From the NCBI RefSeq assembly GCF_035083965.1, contig NC_089726.1, forward strand, positions 22,242,559-22,306,558: a stretch of DNA of 64,000 nucleotides. The letters run 5' to 3'. This DNA comes from Branchiostoma lanceolatum. Taxonomy: Eukaryota; Chordata; Leptocardii; Amphioxiformes; Branchiostomatidae. The first letter of the stretch is position 1; each line of letters starts with the position of its first letter. Of this stretch, positions 23,391 through 35,100 are shown piece by piece. The notes under the pieces were generated by a model, which made no database searches, was not told the DNA's origin, and was given only the letters and a program-made list of their open reading frames with translations. A program made the position numbers and the translations under genes.

Positions 23391-24067
23391 ACTTCATTAC
23401 AATCTTGGATATCATACAGCTTTATATGATACATTTACTTACTGGAATGTTGTGTGTTCTGCAAAATATTACTTAACAGTAAAGAACGTGGCAAGTTTAT
23501 GTTCAACTGTACAGTCATGCGGCCAGTGCTGTCTTGTATATTTGTACCTTCATCAAGTTGTACTTGGATACTCCCATACTACAGAGAGTAGGAAAATCAT
23601 AATAGCATGATACATACATATGGCACAACTTAACGATCTTTCTAATTAAAGCATACAGCAGAAAAGAACCATAAATACACGAAAAATGCACAGTTCAACA
23701 TCTTGATTAAACATCTTACTTAAGTATCTCTTACAAATATAGAAGCAACAACAGCAGTATAACAATAATACAATCTTTTTGTTTTTCATTAAAAATAAAT
23801 CACAGTTCTGTAAATGCAAAGCTTTGGATATCTTGAGTACTTCTTGCTATCTTGATAACTGTTTGTCACATGCTACTATAAGCTTCTCACATACTACTGG
23901 TTGTTTCCACATTAAACAAAGAAAACATTTACATGTATCATCTTATCTTTGACAAGATACACAACAAACTTGACTTCCTGAAAGTTGAATTTCAATTCTA
24001 GGTTATGGCAAGTACTCTTTACTAAAACTTAAAGGGTTTCCATTTACACTATGATGTGTACACTACA

Positions 24068-24272
24068 ACGTAACGTATTTTCGCGATTAACGTACGCACC
24101 CTAATTAAAGTACGCACCTCGGTTCGACCAAAGTGCCAGGCAAATTTGCGGCCTTGAAACGTACAATGAGGAACCCCGAATAAAGTACGCACCCCTTCTC
24201 CTGGCCGATGTCACAGTTGAAATGTGACAGTTTCAAAAGTGCGTACTTAAGTGGAGAAAATACGGTATTTGA
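24068..24272. repeat. MITE with CGTATTTTCTC ends
   Basis: The left end CGTATTTTCGCGATTAACGT, then ACGCAC, pairs with the right-end reverse complement CGTATTTTCTCCACTTAAGT, then ACGCAC. Internal TAAAGTACGCACC motifs occur in both halves. Its ends resemble Tc1/mariner-type MITEs common in invertebrates. Confidence 0.6.
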
Positions 24273-25194
24273 AATATTTAACATCCGTAAGTTATTGAAT
24301 GACATACACTGACGAAACAAGGAGCTATGGAAATTGTTTTTCCATTTTTTCTAACTCGTACCCTTCTAGGTAAACTCAAACCTATGAAAGACCACTCTCA
24401 ACTTTTCCACAGTGTCACATACAAGAATATCAAATGTTCAACATGTCATTGGAAACTTCCCATTTTTATAAGATTTGACACAATATAAGATTGTACCACA
24501 TTTTTATCTAAATCAAATGAAAACAATATTTATACACACTTTTCATGAAGATTGAATATAAAACAATTATTTTTGGGAAGTTCAAGTAACACTTGCCTTG
24601 GCCAGTTTGGTTCACATAGTTATATACACAATGGAAAATGTGTATAGTAAGATTACATATCTGAGAAGCCTGTTTTTACAGTAGTTTTGTTGTACTCCTG
24701 GCAAAGAACAGTTACAATGTAGTCACAATTTATCGAACATATAGCATACTGCTTGACTAAGTTGGTCCACTTAAATGTTATATACGTATTACTTAAAGAC
24801 AACATACTTTCTCACTAAAATACTTCTTACAATTCAAACATGAATATTGCACAATTTTCCTTTTACACATATTCATGGCTTTATACAATTTTAAATATAC
24901 ATTCTTATCAATCTCTCAACTAAACAACTTCCTCCAGGGTCTCCACACCTAATGTTCTTATTTCCAACTCTGTACTCCAGTGTCTCAGTGTGTTATGGTA
25001 CCTAAAATTATCGTCACTGCTTGGATAGTAACCATATAAGGCATTTGCAGTTACATGACTGTTGTAATCTAACATGTATCATGTTGGGAGATTACAAGAT
25101 AGGTCTTGTAAGATCTTGTAAGAGGAATGTTACAATAGTCTAGTCTTCAATTTTTTCAAACCCAACATGCCCACACTTTTAGCCACTGCATGTT

Positions 25195-25510
25195 AAGGCA
25201 TCCTCCCAGCAGACCCGATATGTTCGTTACCTCCCATAGCGGCCCTGCCCTTCCGAACCCCTGAACACGATTCTGGCGACGTCACCACCAAACAGCTTTC
25301 AGCCAATCAGAGGGTTTGCTAAAGATCATCTCTAGCAAAGCCGCAAAGGATGCTGGGAAGCTATCAGCCAATTAGCTTACGTCTTACATCGCTACTTAAT
25401 TATTCATGAGCAACTAACGACTTTGTGCTAAATAAGGCTACCTCATTAATTATTGATGAGCAACTGTCAGTGACGCCCCCAGAAGCCAAAATCTCCGTTC
25501 AAAAGATCGG
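25195..25510. repeat. Degraded second copy of the 22,997 MITE
   Basis: Shares ACGATTCTGGCGACGTCACC, CAGCCAATCAGAGGGTTTGC, AAAGGATGCTGGGAAGCTAT and TCATTAATTATTGATGAGCA with the element at 22,997-23,390. The outer inverted ends are mostly lost. Confidence 0.65.
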
Positions 25511-25884
25511 GGCTGAGACCGGGAGGGTTTGCCGAACATTTTCCGAGCGGGCTTCAGCACTGATAAAGGAGGGTGTGTTAAGGTAGCACCATACAATGAC
25601 TTTTTTTCTCTCTCAGAATTGTTTGACGTCTGGACATTTAAACTTACTTCCATCCTTCCACTCACCAAGATGGCAGAAGCAGCTATCTTTCAGCTGTGAT
25701 GTCATTTACAAGCACAGCATTGCTATTTACAAGTTACGCTCCTTCAGCACAACCACAGTCAACTTCACCAACCTTTTGGGTGTTTTTCAGCTGCTTTCGT
25801 AAGGAGTAACAGAGATCTATCCATCATACTGATGGAAGCAGCTGAATTGTTGGTGACAACATTGGGTGCGGTTGTGCTTAAAAA

Positions 25885-26070
25885 AAAACCTGTACAAGTG
25901 ACCACCTCTGCATAAGGACCACCTGGCCACTGTGGCCACTTACTGGACATTTGAATATCTTTTCCATTGACCCACACATTAATAGTCCTCTCTGTTGTGA
26001 CCACCTGTCAGGTGTGCTCATTGTCTTAACATCCCTTGAGTGGTCACTACAGACAGGTTTGACTGTACTT
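25885..26070. repeat. MITE with CAGTCAAACCTGT-type right end
   Basis: Right end GACAGGTTTGACTGTA, left end CCTGTACAAGTGACCACC, interior ATAAGGACCACCTGGCC. It is the same family as 14,432-14,684, and the left terminus appears truncated. Confidence 0.55.
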
Positions 26071-26138
26071 GCAAATGACTTGACCACTCACAAGACCAAT
26101 ACTATGTTGGATTTTTAAAATAACGATCCCAGACTCCC

Positions 26139-29100
26139 TCAGCTGCTGATGTACTGCCATCTCTCCAGACTGCCCGTGTTGGTCTTGGTCACGACGACGT
26201 CGGGCGATCCCGACTGGTCAATCTGCGTGTCGTCGTAGGAGTAGTTGATGGCGGAGGGGTCGGGGAGTTTGAGGTTGGTGTAGGACTGGGGCAGGTGGAC
26301 GTCGTCTGGTTCGTCCTCCTGTGCCTTGTAGGAGAAGTTCAGGGAGGTGGGCCGGGGGTCCCTGTGAAGGGGGGGATGCTATGGTTAATGGTTATGAAAT
26401 GTGGCGCAAAATACATTCAGCCCATCACACATAGCTGACCATGGTCTCCTTACCTTCTCATGGTTGGGAGTTAGTAATCTGTGGTTGGGAGTTGGTTGGT
26501 ATGGATGCCTACTAGTCTTTAAACGTTATCTGTACCAGCCAACTACAAATTTTGAAAATTCAAAGTAGAATTCTACAATCAGAGGAGTGAACTGGAGTTA
26601 GAGTAGGATGGATTCCAGGCTGCTCTCAACCATGCGCCGACCTTGGGAGTAGACGGGAATAAAGTCGTGTAAAGATCCTTGATGTGTAACAGAGGCGTTA
26701 GTTATCATTTTACTAGTGGATGTTACTTGCTTCTGTGTTACTTGGCTTATTTACAGGGATGCTCAGAAGGTTATGACACTATGAAATTTTTTTCTTGTAT
26801 GTGTTAGATTGTTTGAATAGAAATGATTTTCAGGTGTGTAGTTTGACACTTGGACATAACTCTAATTTATCAAATCCCTAAAGAGCTAACCAAGGAATGT
26901 CCGGTTAGACTTACCCAAAGAACTCACTAAGGAATGTCCAGTACACCAGAGGTGCAAAACAGGTGAAGTAGGCAAGGGTGGTGGCATCAACAACACTGGG
27001 GGAAACAATATCATATCATACATGTAATACATAAGTATCAAGATTATGTAGCATACATATGATGTTTGAAGCTGGAATGTAAATTATCTAATTCAATACC
27101 ACAATCATCTTTTTTCTATAATCAGTATCATCTAACTTTTAACATGAAAAAGCATTCACTTTAAGTTTAAGTTCAAGACACTAACAATATTGAAAATCTA
27201 TAACCACACACCAGAAGTAATCAGTAGATCAGAATACCAAGGAGAGTAAGAGAAATGGTCCAACATTTGTAAGGTAAGTTGCAAATTCTCAATGGAAAAT
27301 CTCTGAATAATGCTCCTCTTAAAGGTATAACACATAGAAGAAGGACATGTTCTTACCAGAGGCCATTCCAGATGTCACAATACAGCAGCATACTGCCGGT
27401 GGCCTGGGTCACATTTAACACGGCCAGCGCCACACAGTACAGGTAAAATGACTTCTTAGCTGGAAAAAAAACAGGGTAAGTGTCCAACCATGGCTATCTG
27501 CAACATGAGACAGCTTTCAGACAACACTGCAACAGATGAATTTAAACCACACAAACTGGTTTACTCATGGGGGACTTTGAAAAAAATGAACGCGGTCGTT
27601 CGAACACGTTATTTTCTTTATCGACGTGCGCGATGACAACAGTTTGTGTGGTTCAAATTTCTCTATTACAAGGTTAAGGTTCACTTTGATTGATTTCTAA
27701 GGCAAGCTTGAAGACCTACTAACAGAGCAATTTTACAGTCTAGTGCTCTATATCAGATTCTGTACATTTCTTTTCGATGCCAACATCTAGTGTAAACAAT
27801 ACACATTTGGGGCATAGTGAGAAAAAATTGGTTGTGTTCATGAACGTTTACAAACTTACCTGGTAGCTGAAACCTTTCTTTCAAAGGTGTGAATGGCAAG
27901 ATACAGATCCCAACATAAACCTGTGTGGAAAAAGAGAATTTATCAAGACATACCCTTCTCAGAGTTCATCATATGAAGAAAGAGGCATTGGGTTTGTAAC
28001 CGTTTGTATCATATCAATGGATGATGTAAGTATGATAAACTGGGCTTGAAATCATTTTGGGAATAGGTGCACTGGTGCGCCAACCTAAATATTTAGGTGC
28101 ACAGAAAGAATTTCGGGTGCGCAACATAAGATAAAAGTAGAATGGCAGCAAAACATAATTAAAACCCTACTGGCTCTCTTAGGAACTTCAATCTGAAATT
28201 CTATAGCTAACTTCAAAATTTCAAACAAGTGCAACAAAGGCTATGATGCTTTTTCTGATACAAGTACTGAAACTTCAAGAATATTCTGTATACTAGTGTA
28301 CAATAGTACCTCTCTCATACAGCCCACAAAAAGTATCTACAGATGCATTGGTGCACTAACATTCAAAAATTAGGTGCACAGGTCCAATTTTAGGTGCAAA
28401 AAAGTGCATAATTATCATGATATCATGTACCCAGTATTTTGAGCCTAAAATGTGCAGTGGCATGGACTTGATCAGAAACACTAGGAGATCTAGCCTTACC
28501 AGAGAGAATAGACATGAGCTGGTGAACCAGAAGATCATCCCTCCGTGTCCAAACAGGCTGTAGTTTTCATCCTGTAGTCTGAACCGGGTATCAGGCAGGA
28601 CAAACTCCAAAACCCCCTGCACAGGACAGAACATACATGTTTGTATAGAATTATATACATCAAGAACATTACACCTTTTAACAAACTGCCGAGGCTCACT
28701 GACAAGATAATAAAACAACATGCCATGATACCATAAAAGTCAAACCAGGCCCTCTCTACATACATGTACGTTGTACATGTACATGTAAGGACCACCTGGC
28801 CAATGTGACCACTTTTTGCTGGTCCCTCATACACATTTCTCTATTCTATTTCTATTGATGCAGGCATTAAAGAAAACCTAAGCAATATTAGGGCCCAAAA
28901 ATCGGATCTTGAAAGTCAATTTATTTAGTCATTTCTATAGTACATGATTAGTTCAAACAACACTATCCCAATGTATAGCGATGTCCATCATGCAAAAATA
29001 TGACGTCGTTGTGATGTGAGAACTCACTGAAAATCGTTGCCAGGGTTGTTGTAGGATCGCGAAACTAAGGGAATCATCGTATGACATTTTTTTGCACGGT

Positions 29101-32100
29101 TTTTAAATGGTCAAAGTGTTATTAGGCAAATGTGCTAAATAATTGTTAGTACATGTTACTACCATCAAGATTTCAGCATTTTTTTATTTTCATTTTTGGC
29201 CATAATATTGCTTTGGTTGCCTTTAAGAATCCTGTCTATAATTACCACTTGTCCACATGCATAGACCAGATTTTATCAGCCCCCTCAGTGGTCTTCTTGG
29301 GCAGTTCTGACTGTAGCATTTCATCATCATCATCATCGTTCCTCCTCTTACGAGGTGCAGCAAGAGAAGTTGGTCCTCCAGAATTTCTTGTCATTCATTT
29401 CAGAAAGGAGTTCCTGTCCTTCCAAATTGTAGCATTTACATTGACATATGTCAATGGAGATAGACATCCAGGTACATATAATAAGATGTGCAAGAGAACA
29501 GTTACTCAAGTAACTAAATAGATCTTAGGAATGGCCTGACATTTCATTCTGGTAGCATCAATTACTTTTCACCAGTCACTGACCAAAGGTACAGTACTGG
29601 ATATTTCCTAAAATGTCTGACCATTTCCAAAATGTATCTATATAGTGAGCTGCTTGAGTGACTGTTTTCGTGTGCACATTGACTTACAGTGCTGAATTGG
29701 TAAGACTGGAACAGAAATTGCAGTGGGGAGATGCTCACCTGTGTGACTGAATACACAAGTGCCAGAAAGCATGTGACGAGCAGGACTCTTTTTATACTGG
29801 ATCTGCTGTCTAGGTGACCTGGAGGGGGGCAATAAACACAACAGGGTTTAACAGTTATTAAATAAATAGGCCATTTTCAGTTTGCAAAGATACTTGTCTA
29901 CCTATTTGTAGAAAGTATTACTATCTCTCTTTCATAGCTTTCATATATCTTCATCACTATGAACACCTGGAGGGCATAAATATTATCATTGTAAAGGGAC
30001 TGTCATATAATACATACTACTGGTACGTCTAAAGATAATGTTGCTGTTTGAAGTTTCTGTAACTTTAAATGTACTTTTTTAGGTGATGGAAAGCTACATG
30101 TAATCCTACACAGGACGTAACAATGACGAAAAGTATATAGAAACATAACATTTTAAGAAAAATACAAAAGGGCTATGGCTTATAACATCATACTTTACAA
30201 GACGGCAAGTCATCTCAGTGACAACAAGCCTGGAGTGTCATCATACATGTACGTTCTACTTACCAAACATTAGACCAAACACCACCACACTCATCTCTGT
30301 TCCCAGCAGGAAAAATCTCAGCACGATCCACAGGATCTGAGAGGGACAGACATGGAAGAGTAAGACACATGTTTCAAGACAGTTCTACAACTAGATAAGA
30401 TGCGGATATCACTTCCAGATATTTCAAGTGACATCCACCACTTGTCTTCAGTGTCACTAGAATGAACTGGCAGAGCCTGTCAATACTAGTACACGAGATA
30501 TATAACAGTTACTGGAAAAATGGTTGAGCATGTCAAAGTCAATAACTTGTGATGGCAGTATGTAAATGTCAATGATATATACTATGAAATCATGACATTG
30601 TGCAGAGGATTAAAGATAATATGGTAAGTCAACACCAAAGGAACTTTGGTGCAAGACACATGCATTATTTCTGAAGAATAGCGGATACAAAAAGTACCTG
30701 TATGCAGACAATAGACAAATTTGATCTGGTTTCTTCATATAGGGGGGATATTGTTCACAAACTGTCTTTGTCACCGCGCATGTCCGTAAAAAAAAGATTG
30801 AGTTCGAACGACATTCCCAAAACCCAGAGGAAGCTGGTGTTTGATTACAATCTGTCTGATTTACGACAGATAAGTACAGTCAAACCTGCCCAAGGCGACC
30901 ACCCGGGGGACCGAGCAAAAACGGTCGCGATGGACAGGTGGTCGCCATGAAGAGGATTCCAATCATAACATGTTTCCAGGTCGAGGTGTTCTATACAGTG
31001 TAGATGGATGGAAAATTATGTGATTTTAGACAGCATTACGCCCACCAGGTTCAATTCTCATTGACAGAAAGATCCTCCAGAAATTTCATTTTCTGTTATC
31101 GTTGTAATATTTGTATACCGTTACATCGTGGACAAATGTTCGTCATAATTTTGACTAAAAACAATGTCTGCCTCGATGATCTCGCAGCGCTCTCCCGCAT
31201 TCACACGTTACGTTAAATTAAGAGTACACACACACACACACACATACACACATATAAAATCTAGGTTTTAAGGCCTAAGACAAATCCCTAGAAAACACCT
31301 GCTGACCCCAGTCTTCTTTTGGGCGCCGACCGCTGGATTAAAGCGGCAAAAAGTTTTCGAACTGACAACTGAAGGATGAAAACGGAAAGTTGTGATACCG
31401 CCGCCGAGCTCACACAGCATCGAAAGGTAACAGTGGAGCAGAATGCACAGCGTCGGCGATTACAAGCAAGCAGCGCCCAATAAAGATCTGTGGGTCAGTC
31501 ATGTAAATAACAAGAAAATAAGAATATTGATTTTCATCAAGAACGAGAGCATTCTAAATATTTATACTCAGAAGCGTCGTGTTTTAGAAAAGTCAGCGTT
31601 ATGCCGCGCTGAAACAAAGATGGCGCCAAGGACCAAGGAACAGAATGTCTCGGCCGACGTTTTGCCCTCCGCCGCGGAGTCATTTTTCGGCGAAATTTAG
31701 TAAGACAGAGACACATTTTTGTTGAAAATACAAGAAATGGATAGTAATTTCTGAGAAATCTTACTTTTTGACGCCATGCACTACGTAATCTTTTTGAAAA
31801 TTGAGTTCAAACCGAACCAAGCTTGCGGTAAACTATAAGGTTACGATGGGCACAACAACATCGATATTTGATTATTCACAATCCGTTTGTATTTACAATT
31901 TTTATAGTAGGATCGTTTTAATAAAACACTTAATGGAGAAATCGATGCTATTCATATATTTTTGTCCGTCAAAGTCTTAAAAACATTTCCGCGAAATCCG
32001 ACAGCAAAATCCGATGTCACCACACGTTGGAAAAACGCGGTCACCATGGGCAGGGATTGAACTCTGTGCGGTCCCAATTCGTGGCGGTCGCGGTCGCGTT

Positions 32101-35100
32101 GGACGGGTGGTCGCCTTGGGCAGGCCGCTTAATGCTTGTGCCATTGGGGACAATTTTCGGGACCGAGAAAAAGCGGTCGCCATGGCCAGGTGGTCGCGTT
32201 GAAGAGGTGGTCGCCAAGGCAGGTTTGACTGTACACAAAATAAGCCGGTTTCTTTTACGTATGTGAGGAAGGGAAATAGCACCAGACATTGTATTGCGAT
32301 GTCCGGAATCATTTGACGGCAGGTGTCTGGGTGCTGGGCCAGCCGCGGGAAGTGAATACCCGCCAGATAGGCTCTGTGACACCAGTCTGGTTTTGGGGAA
32401 TGTTGTTTGAATGTGTTCTTTACAGATTCGAAGTGTGTGATGCCATGGAAATTTCCTGAGCAAAATTCCCCCTACGATGAAACTATCTTTTGCAATTCAA
32501 ATTAGTCTTTTGATAGGGTCTCTCACTAATTGTACAACGACTTTGACAACAAAATACTGCTCACACCTTGTCAGTCAGGATCCCCAGCGTTGCTGTGGCG
32601 TTGACAGTCATGGACACCACAGAACGGGACACACTGATCAGTGCAACTATCACAACCTGGAGGGAAGGAAACAAACTCAACTTCAATCAAAGTTGAATTG
32701 CAAATGTCAAAAAAAAAAATGTTACTGAAATTTTTTTCTGAATATAATCAACTCCAACCTTTGTCAAGGAATGAGCAATCCATTGCTTCTAATAGTTCTA
32801 CATGTATGACGTTACATTAGGCAGATGTGCCTCTTTGAGCAGTTCCAGAAAGTCTGGTTCTGTGTCCATTAAGATTCTTACTTTGTCCAGTAAGACTGAG
32901 TGTCCAGGTGACTCTACATGTACATGTATGTGTTGTGAAACTTATGATCCACTGCTCACCGAGTCACATGTTCTATTTGCATAACATGACGCCACAGAAG
33001 TAGTGGATTGCTCATTCCTCGTTGACAAAGACTGAGGATTTACATATTCTAATCAAGAAAAAAGTACATTTCCAAGTGCAAGAATGGAAAAATCGTCATC
33101 TCTGACAGCAAATTTACATGTACCTATCATAGGTCTAAAGAAATGGTGCCCATTTATATGTTTCAGTATGTTTAAGTATCATGCACACTTGATGTACAGG
33201 TCGGGACAAATTTTCACATGTATACAGGCACAGGTCCAGAGTTTAGGTGCACAGCCCTAGGCACGACTGTCTTGCCAGTCGGGTATATGTTAAACATTCT
33301 GCCAAAAATGTTGAAGCATGATTTTTTACTGGTGTTCAAACAAGGCAATCAGAGACGGCAGACTTCAACCCCTTTACCCACACTGCTACGCAAACTGATC
33401 AGAAACACACGTAGACAGACACACAGACAAGCCAAACATTTATGTACATTGTATCATAACTCCTTTTGGATGAAATAAAATGAAAGTGGTTGCCTAAAAA
33501 TGAAAATCTGGTACTGAATACTGACCAGTATGTAGAAGGCTCTGAAGATGGGGCTGTTAGTGTTCTTGAGTTTGACCTTGGCCTTGGGGAAGCGGATGAC
33601 GAGGAAGAGGAGGAAGAGCAGGTTGGGTACCAGGAGGACCACATCCCACACTCGGACTCTGCAGGACAACACATAATGATACAAGACACATCAGCAACAC
33701 AATATTTCTGAATGCAATACACCCATACAATTAGCTGCATGGTGAAGCAAACTTTGCTTTTCTAAGTGTGAAATTTAAACCATAACTACAATTGTAACTA
33801 CTTCCACTACTGTTTTTTTTTCCTCTACAAAATCAAGTACATCTTTATGTAGTCACTTCCCACCACATCTACATGAAACATCTAAATCTATTTCCTTTTT
33901 GTGTGAAATCATGATTATAGCTCTACAGTTATTAGCCAAAAGAAGAGGATTCATTGAGCCTGGCCAGCTTTTTTCTAGCTCTACAACACTCTTTCATTCA
34001 CTCTCAGTTGCTTCCCAACTAAAGCTAAAGGGCTGGAATCCAGACTATACTCATTTTCTTCTGCACAAAATATATTTCACATAGAAGCTTTCCAGGTTTT
34101 ACTTCCCTGTGACATGTGTGAGGTAACATTAACCACTGTGTACTAGGGGTGGATATCGGTTCGACTGGACCGGTTTGGACCGGAAAAACATGCAAGAACC
34201 GGGTCAAAAAAACCGAAAGTCGTGAACCGGTTTTTTGAACCCGGAACTTGGAACAAAGTAGAAATATTAGAATATTTAGACATCTCCTTAGTACTCTGGC
34301 CACAGAAGGGGAAAAATAACCTTGAATCAAACTAGATTAGCCAAAAATAAGTCCATATTCATCTCTTTCTATAGCTGTTTGTTCAGTTTTAGGTCGATAC
34401 TGAAATGTGCTACGAAAAAAACAACACATAAAAGTTACCACACAGCCACGAGGTTGGTGCCGAATCGGCATCATGTATCCCCATAAAACTCACTGGAAAC
34501 TCACAAAAACACACTGTCACTCTCATAAAATTCGATAAATCTTCACTTGAAACAAAGAAATCAACACCTGTTCGTTTTGAACCACCCAAAACCCTCCATA
34601 GATCATGGAATTTGAACCGGAAAAGACGAAAACAAACCCTGGGCAAAACAAAAGATGGCTGCCTATAGAGGAGCATGCAAGCTCATTTGCATGTTCCATA
34701 TATGGAATATGGTGGTGACACTACCGCCCTCTAGCGACCCTTAGTCACACTGCGGGTTTATGATAGGTTGATAATGATTCTAACACTATGTTTCAGTCAT
34801 AGCAAGGAGGTTTTTTTGGTCATAGTTTATCTGTAGGGGCAAACTTAAGTAATTTCCTTTATTGTTGTTGTTACATTACAAACTCTACTATCATTATAAC
34901 TGAATTACTTCTTCAATCTTTTTAAAAAGTTGTTTGATATACTATACTGCTTTTGTGTTTTGTACTACTGAGCTTTTTTGCTTACCACTGACTATAATTT
35001 TGCATGAATTTTTTTGAAATTATATTCCAGGATGTTAGTTTTGATTAATAGGACTATTACTTGGCAACCTGGCTCAAAAAAGTATTTTGCACCCTGAACG

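Larger units (their letters stand above)
22516..26138. other. Intergenic, AT-rich region between TRPC and TPRA1
   Basis: Apart from two MITE copies (22,997 and 25,195), a CCGTATTTTCTC-type MITE (24,068) and the 25,885 repeat, nothing recognisable is here. The 3' UTRs of both convergent genes must lie at its edges. No confident polyadenylation signal was assigned for TPRA1. Confidence 0.5.
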
